A program made the position numbers and the translations under genes. Below are positions 21,756 to 32,985 of a stretch of DNA of 64,000 nt, piece after piece. Within the stretch, counting starts at the first letter, position 1; each line of letters starts with the position of its first letter. The notes under the pieces were generated by a model. It was not told the origin of the DNA. It saw only the letters and a program-made list of their open reading frames with translations, and did not search any database. Source of the DNA: Dipteronia dyeriana (lineage: Eukaryota > Streptophyta > Magnoliopsida > Sapindales > Sapindaceae); contig CM065299.1 of NCBI GenBank assembly GCA_032871835.1, positions 48,558,706-48,622,705 of the forward strand. The letters are read 5' to 3'.

Positions 21756-22520
21756 TAGTTAAAATCTTGTCCAGGTTTTCCATGCAAGATTCCAAGAAAG
21801 GTATGTTACCTTTCAGACATGGAATCAAACTTTCTAAGGAAAAAGTTCATATGAATGAGCTTGAAGAGCAATTCATGAGTAGGGTTCCATATGCAATGCT
21901 CTGTACTAGACCAGATATTTGTTTTGTTGTGGGCTTAGCCAGCAGGTTTCAATCGAAGCCTGGTCTTGATCACTAGACGGCATTCAAGAATATTTTCAAG
22001 TATATAAGGAGAACGAGAGATTATATGCTTGTGTACTCTAGAGGGGATTTAATTCCCGTTAGGTATACTGATTCTGACTCTAGGAGATCAATATCAGGAT
22101 CTGTGTTACTATTGGAGGGGGGGCAGTCATATAGAGGAGTATCAAGAAAACTTGTATTGCCGATTCCACCTTAATGGCCGAGTATGTTGCAACATGCGAG
22201 GCTGCAAAAGAGGCTATCTAGCTCCACCAATTCTTGATTGACTCGGAAGTGGTTCATGATGTGAATAAACAGATCACTATCTATTGTGACAATAGTGGAG
22301 CAATGGCTAATTCGAGAGAACCTATAAGTCATAAGAGAGGGAAACACATTGAAAGAAAGTATCACCATCTAAGGGAAATTATGCATAGGGGTGACGTGAT
22401 GATTACCAAGATCGAGTCAACAGACAATCTAGCGAATCCCTTTACAAAGGCTCTTCCATAAAAGAGTTTTGATGGGCATCTAGAAAACATAGGGATGAGA
22501 GATATGACATATTTGCTATA
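21756..22520 (+). pseudogene. A1 RNase H region
   Basis: VKILSRFSMQDSKKGMLPF, YAMLCTRPDICFVVGLASR and, after stops, the RNase H pieces ATCEAAKEAI, IYCDNSGAMANSREP, KHIERKYHHLRE and NLANPFTKALP. At least three frames and four stops. The 3' part reaches MRDMTYLL just before the polypurine tract. Confidence 0.9.
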
Positions 22521-22523
22521 GAG

Positions 22524-22535
22524 AAAGTGGGAGAT
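22524..22535 (+). promoter_or_regulatory. A1 polypurine tract
   Basis: AAAGTGGGAGAT directly before TGTTAGG of the right LTR. Confidence 0.8.
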
Positions 22536-24777
22536 TGTTAGGATTTTTCTCGATAGCAAGAGTATAATAATGTATTTGACAATCTTTTCATATTAATAAA
22601 GTGATTTCCAGTTTAACAAATCATATAGCATTTACAGATTAATTATTATAATTGTCAAAAGTAAATAATCTTAAGGTCAAAAGACTATGAGAAAAGAGTA
22701 ATTGTTCATACATCTAAATATGTATGAGGTAGACACAATTCTCGAATAATGTTCACAACTTAAGATAAAGGTTGGGTGCCTTTATCTTGTCAAAGTTGTA
22801 GATTCTTTTGCGAGCATTTGAGTGGGATCAAATGTGTTATGATGAATCTAATATCATCAAAGTGTGGTGTTTTTTGGCAAAAGAATCTAGTGCACTGGGT
22901 GCATTGAATTGGATCACAATGAAATACTTTATCTAGAACCGTCGATGGATAAAAGTTTTCACTTGAAGACAATCGGAGATTCTATCTCAATCTTGAGATA
23001 AATGATGGACTTCTGGTTGCAAGTGTTAGCATTTGAGCTACAATGAGTATGAATATATAGCATATTCTATCCTCGATAGTTTGGTGGTATTCATTTGTTC
23101 ATCGATGGAGGACTTCATTTATAGATATGGACATCGTGGCTCCATTTATGAAATGAGAGTAGAATATCGTCATATGGATGTTTTGAGTTATTGAATATTA
23201 AATCTTAACGTTAAGTTTTTAATAGTGTCTATTGAAACATGGCTTCTGGATAAGACAAAATATCCAAGTTCAAAATGTGATCATATGAGTAAATATTGTA
23301 ACTTTGAGAGCTATAGGCGGTCTATGAGCTCTTGGCGATTGCTGATATTCTTCACGAGGATACACTTTCTCCAATAAGGTTGTCTAGGGTATGAATGAGA
23401 AATATTAACTTATTCTATCTTAATTTGAGAGAACTAGTGGAATGAACTAAAATTAATAGATCGGACCTAAGTGAATCATTTGTTGATTGTGATTGGGTTG
23501 TGTCTGTTGGAGCTTAATTTTAGATAGCCCTCCAAGATCCCGAATCCACACGAACTTCCATGGATCACTTGATATATTCTATCGGACCAATTTAGGGGTC
23601 CATCTAGAATTGTATTGAGGCATGTGGACATGTTTCTTTTTGCAAGAATGGGTCTAGTTCACATGTGGACTTTTTATTAAGATCCAATGTATTTAATAAA
23701 TAAGAAAAATAATATAATGGCCCATATATATGTGTTGGGCAGCAAGGCTATGTAAAATAGCTATATATATTGTTTTTTTTATTAAATGGAAATCAATTAA
23801 TTTGTTAATTAATTAATTATTTAATTAAAAGTAAAAATATTTTCCTAGTAGGAGATGGTCTCCTGATATTATACTATTATTGGTAGTATAATTAATATTA
23901 AAGTCTATAGTTGATAAGTAGATAAATAAAACGAATTATTTATCTAGTCAATTTAGGAAATCTTTAATATGGTTACAAATACACTATTGAGTTGGATTAG
24001 GAGTCTCGGTGTAGGAAAGAATTCTTTTTGGAAAAGGATTCTTTGTCTCCAAGTAAATCCACATAAGGATAGGATTCTTACCCACCAAGCAAATCCTTCT
24101 TAGGAAAGGATTTGTGATCCTATATATATATCTCTCTAAATTTCGGCCTGCTGTAAGAAATTGCAATAAAGAATTTTGGCCAACCATATATATTTTTAGA
24201 GAGAGAATTTGGCCAACCTAGTAATTCTACTAGGAGAGAATTAGGCTACAATAAGAATTTTGGGAGAAAATGTTTTTGCTGAAAAAATTCGATCAACTCT
24301 AAGAAATATTGTGAGATTCGGCAAAGAAGAAAAGGGAGAAAGAACGTTTAGTTTTTGATAGTACAATAGTAGACTTTACCTTAAAAGGTTTTGTGTACAA
24401 CATCGAATCAAGGTTCATGCGAGTTTCAATCAAATTGATTCATAATTCACAAGTGATCTAACGTTCTTTGTTTTTTTTTTGGAGGATTATTGTAACTAAC
24501 AAAGATACAAATTTTGTTTGTTTCCATCCTCAGATATAAAATTTAAAGAAAGGGATCCCACACTCCTATGTGATTCACATTCGTGATTGGATTGGAAGAT
24601 CTTGTAGATTCAATTCGGTGCTAGTTCAATCGTCATGAGAAAAAGATACGACACTTTTTATATACATCAATTAATCTAGGGTTAAGGTTCTTGTTATTAA
24701 AAAGGGAATTTTTTTTATACCGAAACCCTAATTTATCTATAAATTTTTCACGCTTCGGTTGCGCGATTTTCCCTACA
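22536..24777 (+). repeat. A1 right (3') LTR, full length
   Basis: TGTTAGGATTT to TTTTCCCTACA, 2.24 kb. It retains the 450 bp missing from the left LTR, including a TATA-like run near 24119-24130 and the T-rich tract 24470-24480. It is the best reference for the A LTR in this window. Confidence 0.93.
24119..24130 (+). promoter_or_regulatory. Likely TATA region of A LTR
   Basis: cctatatatatatctctc. Equivalent runs occur in solo A LTRs at about 38247-38256 and 55270-55278, at the same distance before the LTR end. Absent from A1's left LTR through deletion. Confidence 0.4.
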
Positions 24778-25257
24778 CAATAAACCGCAGTCTGTACTTT
24801 TGCATAGGCAAGTGTCTAGGCCACGGTACATATGGTGAGACATTCTCTTGAAGCAAGTACGGTTAGAACCACAGTCCAGTAAATGAGCATCAACCACTGT
24901 AAAGCATAGGGACTTTAGAGGTCAAAACCGAGGAAGGAACCAACCGCGGTACCCTTCATGTGTTACACACTAGAACCAACCACTATTGGGACAACGGTAT
25001 AGACAAGTGCATGGACAGTGATCTGTGTTGCGGTAAAGAAAAAATCTCTTTTCCAGGCATTAAAATGCACATTCAAAAACACCTAACCTATATGAATGAT
25101 GTGCATGTGTGATGTGTGTAAATAATGCGTACAAATACACAATTACAACACAAATGCAGAAGAAGCTTACCGAAGAGACCTAAGCTATCTAATACATATT
25201 CATCCTCATTGAGGTATGTTATGAAATAAGACAATCACAAAATAAAGGTTCTTACAA
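24778..25257 (-). repeat. SIRE-like LTR X, remainder, minus strand
   Basis: Continues from the sliver before A1 (24778-24782 is the right TSD copy CAATA). It is related to the D LTR (42650-43247): the GC-rich accacggtac-type block at 24783-25030, then caggcattaaaatgcac. It ends at 25257 with ggttcttaca, the minus-strand form of a TGTAAGA LTR start. No polypurine tract follows, so this is a solo LTR or the outer LTR of a lost element. Confidence 0.65.
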
Positions 25258-26191
25258 TTGGAATGATCCAGATAGTCAAGCAAGGAAGTCTTAGCTAGGA
25301 TAGGGATTATTCGGATAGCTAATCAAGAAGTCTTGGCTAGGACAGAGGTCTAGAGAATCAACCAAGAAAACTTTCTAGAGACAGGGATGTGTCAGAGATA
25401 GAAAATGGTTATGTCTCTTTCATTTGAAGGCCAGAGGGTTGGGTATAAGTTATGTCCATTAGAGAGTGTATCATGGTGATTGGTCACTTTTGAGGGTGTA
25501 CTTTTATCATCTAGTGGAAGATAGTTGGCTGGTGCTTATGGTATCAACCCCTGGATGTTTCCTCTTCCGAGGTTTACCACGTAAAAAATAATGTACTAAA
25601 TGTCTCTATCCTTATCTCTTATATTTTGTTGTATATTGTCTATTACTTGTTTGATCTATTATTTCTTCATTTCCTTGAAAACAAGATTCTTAAATAGCTT
25701 ATGATGGAAACATTCTTTATATCAAACATTTTTATATATAATGATTTTTTTTAATTTACTTATTTGTATATAGTCATCCATACTACTTGTACTTGCAAAT
25801 ATTGATCTTATAAATGAATACAAGTACAAATCAATTTATTTTTAGATTGAATTCTTCACTTGCAATGGATTTGTAGACTTTAATTAATATGCTTAAATTG
25901 AATATGTTTTTCAATGGTCTACTTGAGCTTAAATTGGTTATTATAATGTGATACAAAGCTAGAGGGACAGACTATTGTTTGTTTCTAGGGATTGAAAGAG
26001 GTGTAAAACCTATTTAATCCCCTCTAGGTTAGCTTTAGGCAAATTAACCGTGCTTGTATTTTTCAGATATTTGTATTCTACCTCATAGAATAGAGAATAT
26101 TGCAGATGTAGATTATTTAGATGACTTTGATGGATGGAACACTACCATTAAATCATTAATACTATGATTTAGAAATTAGATTTGGAACGTG
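25258..26191 (+). other. Unassigned DNA with LTR-like 3' features
   Basis: 25530-25600 (ctggatgtttcctcttccgagg) resembles 39232-39270 inside the C LTR. 26010-26035 (ttaatcccctctaggtt) resembles the end of SIRE-like LTRs. It may be an old LTR end, but no primer site follows and no boundary is clear. No coding frame. Confidence 0.35.
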
Positions 26192-26236
26192 TTAGGTCTT
26201 GTTTGGATCTATATTAAAAAATGGTTTTCTGTTACG

Positions 26237-26290
26237 TTAGAGTGTTGATCTTCTAAGCCAAATGTCATGAGTTCAAGCCCCATCAAGACC
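26237..26290 (+). repeat. tRNA-Arg(TCT)-like fragment, probable SINE relic
   Basis: ttagagtgttgatCTTCTAAgcc, then tcatgagttcaagcccc, follows the layout of a plant tRNA-Arg from the D-arm onward: seven-base anticodon loop CTTCTAA with TCT, then a GTTCAAG box B. The acceptor stem and 5' part are absent, so it is not a tRNA gene. Confidence 0.5.
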
Positions 26291-26460
26291 TGATAATATT
26301 TTTCAGCAGATGATCTTTGGTGATGCTTTTTCCCTTTAGGTCAGTCCAATTTTATTAAAAAATGATTTTATTTTCAAAAACAAAAACAAAAAACAGTTGT
26401 AAAGTTGTGTTTGTTTACCTGTTTTCGAAAACAAAAAAATGTTTTTTTAAATTTTGTCAT

Positions 26461-26545
26461 GGGATGGGGTTGGTTCGGTGGTATATCCCTCACACATACA
26501 CCACAAGGTTGTGGGTTTGAGCCTTCCCTTTCCCAAAAAAAAAAC
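26461..26545 (+). repeat. tRNA-derived SINE-like piece with A tail
   Basis: ggttggttcggtggta (box A-like) and gtgggtttgagccttcc (box B-like) are about 45 bases apart and are followed by a run of ten A. This is the head layout of plant SINEs. No clear duplications at its ends. Confidence 0.5.
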
Positions 26546-26819
26546 CCCTAATCTATGAAATAATTAAAAAAAATTACAATTAAAAAGTTGAAAACAATAA
26601 TTTACTATTTTCCTTTGTTTTCAAAACCAACCACAAATTTTCCCTCCAAACAACTATATTACTCATTTAAGAAAACAATAACAAACACATTTCATTTCCC
26701 ATTTTTGAAAACTACTTTTGACACACTACCAAATGCATTACATTTTTTAAACATGATTTTTATTCTTACAAATTGTTTTCAAAAACATCATTTTAAAAAC
26801 GTTACCAAACGCGCCCTTA

Positions 26820-27234
26820 GTTTTTGTTTAGACTTGGCTTAATTTTGTGTCAAAAATTCGTCAAGGGATATTGCTTAGGTGTTTGGGCTTTAGTGAGTAG
26901 CAACTTTAGTTTCAAGCATAGTCATTCGAGAGATGTTCGAAGATCTATGAAGTAGTTTTTCGTTATTCACTGAAATTCTCAAGTTGCACACAAACACACA
27001 TTTCAAACATTTGTATCTTTGCATCATCATGAAATACTAATACACACATATTACAAATATGTTCATGCACTTAGCCTTTAGATTGATATCTAGGCTTGTT
27101 GCATCTTCTATATTTGTTTGTGTTTGATTTTGATGTGCAAATAATATGTTCTTGACATACCCTAAACACATTGCCAGCAAGAGACATGACCTGCTAATCG
27201 CTGTCTAGATGTGTCTTTGGACATTCATCATGAT
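26820..27234 (+). repeat. Probable upstream part of C-element LTR, left of B2
   Basis: No open frame. By the nesting logic it is continuous with 35528-35624 and 38811-39495 once B2 and the solo A LTR are removed, and that composite ends at a primer site. Membership in the LTR is inferred; its start was not found. Confidence 0.35.
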
Positions 27235-27239
27235 GTTGT
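27235..27239 (+). repeat. B2 target-site duplication, left copy (GTTGT)
   Basis: GTTGT before TGTTGGGG recurs at 35523-35527 after the right LTR end. Confidence 0.9.
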
Positions 27240-28344
27240 TGTTGGGGTTTATACCCTAAACATGTAACTTATAAATGGATTTATGAAGTAAATAAAAAGA
27301 AATGTTCAATTCATTCTGTCATGTTATTTATTTTATAAACTTGTGTACATATTAACATCCTGGATTGCCGGATGTAATCTCGAACTGTGTATATGAGTGT
27401 CATATACGGATGGATACAGTAAGCGACGTGCAATCTAAAGAGTCCATAGATGGCAAATAAAGCTGGGTACTTTATTTGTGGTTAATCTATAGCTGCGTTC
27501 AATTCTGTAATATACAGTGATACTATCCTGAATCATTCATATGAGATATGGGAATGGAGACACCTTGTATGATGTGATTATTTTATTTTATTAAATTAAA
27601 AAATTTATTTTCGAATTTAAATAGTTTGAATTCAAAAATAAAATCAAATAAAAGATATGAGATATTTTTTATTTGGAAGTTTTTAAAAATCAAATATAGA
27701 TTTGATCAAATTTTTGAATATTATATATAAGATAATGTGATATTTAAAAAAAAGAGTTTTTTTATTTATTTTTTGGTTTTGAAAAGGTATGCGTGATATC
27801 ATTTTCTCAACTCTCAACAACTAATATGAATTCAAGTAATTAATTGGTTTTGCAAAAGAGACAAAAAATTGGTTTTTGTTTTGTGCTTGACGTTGATTTA
27901 AAGAGAGAACTCAAAAAGAGTTTTGACAAAAATATTGGTTAATATTTTTAAATAGAATTTTTCTAGTTTTTGGAAACACATAGAAGAAAGAGTTTCTTCA
28001 TTTATTTTTCTTTACTTTCTCCATTCTAAATTCCTGAGACTGTGACGCACCCACACGCAGTTACCAGTCCCGGGAATAGCTAGGAAGATCAGAGGTATAG
28101 ACCAGAAGCATATCGAAAAGTGAAGGAGCCTTCAAACATTAGTAAACTTATTAATCTACTTTTTTATTATTGATTACAATTTCTTGTATTTACATATATA
28201 TTTTATTAGTATAATAATTTTTTTTTATGTTTTTGTCCCGAAAATAATTACGATCAAAAGTTCACTGGTCCCAAATACAGATTACGATCTGTATAAAAAA
28301 ATTTAAAATCCATTTCTGCGTGACTAGTGAATGGGGTTCCAACA
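27240..28344 (+). repeat. B2 left (5') LTR, with 0.5-kb internal deletion
   Basis: TGTTGGGG...GGGTTCCAACA, only 1105 bp against 1711 bp on the right. The sequence jumps at about 27577 from gtatgatgtgatta to the ttttattttattaaatt that lies at about 34680 in the right LTR. Both break points carry atgtgat. Confidence 0.92.
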
Positions 28345-28346
28345 AT

Positions 28347-28359
28347 TGGTATCAGAGGC
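28347..28359 (+). promoter_or_regulatory. B2 primer-binding site
   Basis: TGGTATCAGAGGC, Met-tRNA type with one change, three bases after the LTR end. Confidence 0.85.
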
Positions 28360-29902
28360 AATTTTATTTTCGGAACAGGAAATTGTTTTCAATGCTTCTG
28401 TATATATGATTGTGTAGGCACGATTTAAATTGACTGTATGATGTTTTTGTATGTATATTAATTTTTTTTAAATTTACAAAAACATGATTGATCATTAATT
28501 ATATGGCACTGTGGATTTAGGGTTTATGGGTTGTATAATTTTTATTTTTATTTTTTTTTACTGTTATTTCATTGTTAAAAAAATGTAACCTATATTGAAG
28601 ACCTGGAAAAATCATGAAGAAGGATTCATGAGATGAATCAGAGTGACCTGAAGAGACTGGAAGACTCGAAAATTACAAGAAGACCAAAGAATGCCTTGGG
28701 GGTATTTTTGTAATTTTAGATTCCAATTTTTTGAGGTTAAACAATCCACAGTCCTCGGTCAATTCAGGTATGCTTTATATTTTGTGATGATAAAAGCATT
28801 GTCATGCATACGCAAGTCATTTAGATTAAAAGTGCCTACACAAATATATTTGATATATCATACATGCATCATAGCCTGATATTTTATGTATTTTTTTTAA
28901 TGTGATTAAAATGGGTAAATACATAAATTGGCTATGAAAATGAGATTAGTTTTATAATTGTTTCAAATTTTGGTAATTCTCATTAATATTAATCTAGTTA
29001 TTAAAGAGTTTAATAAGTTAGATTAATAGGGTCATTTATAGTAATTAGGATTAATTTGATTAATTGCCTAAGTATAAATGAACCGAATATTGTGTTAGAG
29101 TTTTAATAGTTAAACCTTGGTAAAAACTTCCATAATAATCTGAGCTTAGTAAATAGTTTACAAAGACTTAGATTATTCACTAATAGATTAGATTTTTAAT
29201 TGCTAAAAATCATTAATAATTTATTAGTTAATTAGAACTTGTTTCTAATAATGAATTAGTTAATGCACTAGATAACTTGATTAAAGTTAGCCGTTTGATC
29301 TTGTGGAGTCTAGGTGCATTAACTAATAATAGAAAACCCTAGTTTTAAAATAGTGAGTGAGAGAGGGATATATGACATATATATCCCGTGGTCTCCATCA
29401 TTAGTTCAACACCGTGAGATCCGAGTGGGGCCTCATGACGGCTTTGCTTTCGTCCTCCCAAAGGAGGGTTTCAACAAAGGTCAATACCAAGGTTGACTTC
29501 CTAATGGATAAGAGTTTAGAGGGTATTTCGGGTTTGACCGACCCTAAGACGGTACTTCTTGAGTTAAGCTCGTGAGATCTGAAATGGCGGGTTACACTCA
29601 CGAAGGCTTTGATTAAGTTTGTTAATTAAAAACCAGAGTGAATAAACGATGGTTGAATGATATGGAATAAGAGTTATTCTAGAATATCATTTGATTGAGA
29701 ATGTCTCGGTCCAACAAGCAAATATTTGACCTACCCTAAGGCAGCACTTCTTTGTGGTATATTGGATTGTCGTGGTATAGTAACTATTTTTTGGGTAGTT
29801 TTAGTTCGTTAAACATGTTCATACATCATGTTTAAATTTAAACCAAATCACTTGCACTTGTTTTAAATAAATGACTGAATGAATGTTTTATTTATTTCAG
29901 CA
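28360..29902 (+). other. B2 untranslated leader
   Basis: Closely related to the B1 leader over its length, including the gaagac-rich stretch (28595-28690) and the repeated GACCGACCCTAAG block (about 29533-29560 and 29726-29752). It carries about 60 bp absent from B1 after the first repeat (29587-29650). Acceptor-like tttatttcag ends at 29900, two bases before the gag ATG. Confidence 0.7.
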
Positions 29903-30700
29903 ATGTCTTCTGCATTATTTCAAATTCTCGCAAACGATAAATTAACTGGTGATAACTACACTAAGTGGAAACTTAATATTAATGCAATTTTGGTCACCAA
30001 AGACCTCAAGTTTGTGCTTACGGAGGAACGTCCTCCAGTGCCTCCTGCTAATGCCACATGAACAGTTCGTGAGGCATATCAGCGATGGGTCTCATCTGAT
30101 GATAAGGCCCGAACATATATGTTGGCATCTATGACAGACGTGCTTGTCTCAAAGCATAAAGCAATGACTTCAGGATTTGAAATCATGGAGTCATTGCACG
30201 CATGAAGGAAGGAATGTCAGTTCAGGAACATGTCCTGAGCATGATGTCCTACTTCAACACGATATAAGTCAATGGTGGGGCCATTGATGAACCCAGTCAA
30301 GTGAGCATCATACTGACGACTCTTTCGAAGAGTTTCAATCAGTTTAAAAGCAACTACAGGATGAATAAGTTAAAGTTCAGTCTTACAGAGTTGCTCAATG
30401 AGCTCGCTACCTTTGAGTCCTTGATTAAGGATAACAAAGGCAAGACCAGTGAGGAAAATGTTGCTGAACCATCTTCCTCTAATAATAAGAAGAGAAAGAG
30501 GTCCGCTGGGAAGTCAAAGAATAAGCCCAAACCTAAGAAAGCCCATAGCAATGGCTCATCCACTGACCAAGGCAAGGGAAAATGTTTCCATTACGACAGG
30601 GTCGGACACTGGATGAGGAACTGTCCTCAATATTTGGAGGAGGCTGCCGAGAAGAAAAAAATGAAAGGTAAATATGATTTACTTGTTCTTGAATCTTGTT
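29903..30700 (+). pseudogene. B2 gag
   Basis: ATG at 29903 starts MSSALFQILANDKLTGDNYTKWKL. The stop after ANAT is TGA where B1 has CGA. A deletion near 30200 removes the segment between IMESL and ARMKEGMS. From 30301 the frame is open and carries the lysine-rich tail. The CCHC knuckle is CFHYDRVGHWMRNC, with Tyr for the second Cys. That replacement should weaken zinc binding. Confidence 0.92.
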
Positions 30701-30714
30701 TAGTGGAAGATGAT

Positions 30715-30846
30715 TCACCCTGGTTAGTTAATTCGGGGGCCACTAATCATGTTTGTTCTTCTTTGCAGTGGACTGATTCCTGGACACCGTTAGAGGAGGG
30801 AGCCTTCTCAATGCATATAGGGTCAGGGGGTGTCGTGTCTGCATGA
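30715..30846 (+). pseudogene. B2 protease, catalytic Asp changed to Asn
   Basis: PWLVNSGATNHVCSSL at about 30720 is the copia protease active site with Asn in place of the catalytic Asp, so it should be inactive. The frame continues SMHIGSGGVVSA and stops at one TGA (30844-30846). At the same codon B1 has CGA. Confidence 0.9.
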
Positions 30847-30849
30847 GTA

Positions 30850-32082
30850 GTGGGCATAATTAGATTACGTTTTTGTAATAATTATATATTGTTGGACAAT
30901 GTATTTTATATTCCTGGATTTACACGGAATTTGATTTCCGTTTCTAAGTTGTTAGAACAAAAATATTTTGTTTCTTTTAATAATAAGTCTGTTATTATTG
31001 GAAAAGAAGGTCTGAATATTTGTTCAGGAATTAATGAAAATAATTTGTATGTGTTAAGACCGCTAATACATACTACGCTTCTCAACACCGAAATGTTTAA
31101 TGTTGAAAAAACAAAAACTAAACGACATAAGATTTCTCCAGATAATGACACGTATCTCTGGCATATAAGGCTTGGTCATATCAACCTTAACCGGATAGAT
31201 AGATTAGTAAAAAACAGACCTTTAAGTGAGTTAAAGGTTGGCACCTTACCTGTCTGCGAATCTTGTCTGGAAGGTAAGATGACTAAGAGACCTTTTACTG
31301 GAAAAGGGCTTAGAGCTAAAGAACCTCTAGAGCTTATACATACAGACGTCTGCGGACCGATGAAAGTTAAAGCTATGGGTGGTTATGAGTATTATGTCAC
31401 CTTTATAGATGACTACTCAAGATACGGATACGTCTTCCTGATGCAACGAAAGTCGAAAACATTTGAAAAGTTTAAAGAATTTCGAGCTGAAGTTGAGAAT
31501 CAATTAGGTAGGACTATCAAGTCACTACGATCGGATCGTCGAGGTGAGTACCTTGACCAAGAGTTTGAAAACTTCATGATCGAGCATGGGATAGTTTCCC
31601 AACTCACAGCTTTTTGTACACCTCAACAAAATGGTGTAGTGGAGAGGAGAAATAGAACCCTAATGGAAATGGTGAGATTTATGATTAGTTTCTCATCATT
31701 ACCAAATTTCTTATGGGGATATGCGTTACAAACAGCGACATACATTTTGAATGTAGTGCCATCCAAATATGTTCCTAAGACTCCGCTAGAGTTGTGGAAT
31801 GGTCATAAAACTAGTTTGCAACATTTTTGCATATGGGGGTGTCCAGCACACGTGCTGAAGAACATAACTGGAAAGCTAGACTCCAAGTTTGTCGTCTGCC
31901 TATTTGTAGGATACTCCAAAGAGACCAGAGGTGGACACTTCTATAGTCCCGAAGATAACAAAGTATTTGTATCGACAAATGCAATGTTTCTTAACGACAA
32001 TTACATTAGTGACCATAAACCTCGTTCCAAGATTGTATTAAATGAGTTGGAGCCTGGTGAGACTAGTGCTTCATCAACATGA
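30850..32082 (+). pseudogene. B2 pre-integrase and integrase, 410 open codons
   Basis: Longest open stretch in the window, in the same frame as the preceding gag-protease piece after one stop. Order: protease tail and pre-integrase (residues 1-95), HHCC zinc domain with LWHIRLGHI and CESCLEGK (about 97-150), DDE core with Asp in IHTDVCGPM, Asp in RSDRRGEY and Glu in VVERRN, then the C-terminal part LELWNGHK to [11 protein letters not shown] and [11 protein letters not shown]. All three catalytic residues and the zinc ligands are visible. It lacks its own start signal and would be made only as part of a polyprotein. Confidence 0.93.
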
Positions 32083-32099
32083 ATTGTTGATCCATAAAC

Positions 32100-32985
32100 A
32101 TCTAAGACTCAGATGGTTCCTGATTAGGATACACTACCACCTAGACATAGAGAGAGGGTTGTGAGACAACCTGAACGCTATTTAGCTATAAGTGAGGGAC
32201 AAGGTGTTGTCTCTACTGAAAGTGTGGATGGTCCATTAACATTTAAAAATGCAGTGGAAGATCCTGAGAAAGAGGAATGGCTTAAAGCCATGAATCTCGA
32301 GATGGAGTCCATGTACTCTAACTCAGTCTGGGATCTTGTAGACTTACCGGATGGGGTAAAACCCATAGGGTGTAAGTGGATCTACAAGAGAAAGAGAGGA
32401 GTAGACGAAAAGGTAGAGACCTTCAAGGCAAGGCTAGTGGCCAAGGGTTATTACCAGAAAAAGGGGGTCGATTATGAAGAGACCTTCTTGCTAGTAGCCA
32501 TGTTTAAGTCTATTAGGATTCTCTTATCCATTGCTATCTATTTCGATTATGAAATTAGGCAAATGGACTCAAGACTACATTCTTGAATGGCAATCTTGAT
32601 GAGAGAATCTATATGATGCAACCAGAGGGATTCGTGTCTCTTGATCAAGAGCAAAAGGTTTGCAAGCTGTAAAGGTTCATCTATGGACTTAAGCAAGCAT
32701 CTAGATCTTGGAACAATAGGTTTAATGATGTGATCATAACCTATGGTTTCGAGCAGAACGTCGATGAGCCTTGTGTCTACAAGCGCATCATTGATAAGAA
32801 ATTAGTTTTCTTAGTCCTATATGTAGATGATATCCTACTCATTGGGAATGATGTGGGAGTGTTGGCTAATGTAAAGGGCTGACTGGCTAGCCAATTCCAA
32901 ACGAAAGATTTGGGAGAGGCAAGTTATGTTTTAGGGATCCAACTTATAAGGGACGTAAGAACAAACTTATAACACTGCCTCAGGC
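32100..32985 (+). pseudogene. B2 reverse transcriptase, frameshifted
   Basis: 32161-32586 holds VRQPERYLAISEGQG, GCKWIYKRKRGVDEK and KARLVAKGY. A short indel after RQMD shifts the frame (TAFLNG is in the next frame). The palm box LYVDDILLIGND is intact at about 32818-32850. A stop replaces the Trp in VKG*LASQF. The order and spacing match B1. Confidence 0.92.

Larger units (their letters stand above)
15884..24777 (+). mobile_element. A1: complete, non-functional Ty1/copia retrotransposon (8.9 kb)
   Basis: Direct LTRs, a perfect TTGGTATCAGAGCC primer site, leader, gag, protease, integrase, reverse transcriptase, RNase H and a polypurine tract, in copia order. Flanks give CAACA/CAATA. The element disrupts a minus-strand SIRE-like LTR. 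Damage includes a lost zinc-knuckle Cys, protease DSG changed to DSR, the integrase catalytic Glu codon turned into a stop, and several frameshifts. The 5' LTR has lost about 450 bp that include the likely TATA region. Five other A LTRs or LTR pieces lie elsewhere in the window. Confidence 0.93.
26195..26816. mobile_element. Short TIR element (622 bp) with TTA duplication
   Basis: Flanked by TTA at 26192-26194 and 26817-26819. The ends GGTCTTGTTTGG and CCAAACGCGCCC are imperfect inverted repeats (9 of 12 match). TTA duplication with GG...GTTTGG ends suggests a PIF/Harbinger (Tourist-like) miniature element. It codes for nothing: the 84-codon frame at 26588-26842 runs out of the element. It carries two tRNA-like pieces. 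Confidence 0.6.

Noticed and set aside
26237..26290. Functional tRNA-Arg gene
   Set aside because: Acceptor stem and 5' half are absent, and the anticodon stem is poorly paired.
26588..26842. 84-codon frame at the end of the TIR element
   Set aside because: It crosses the element boundary and its composition is just the A/T-rich subterminal sequence.
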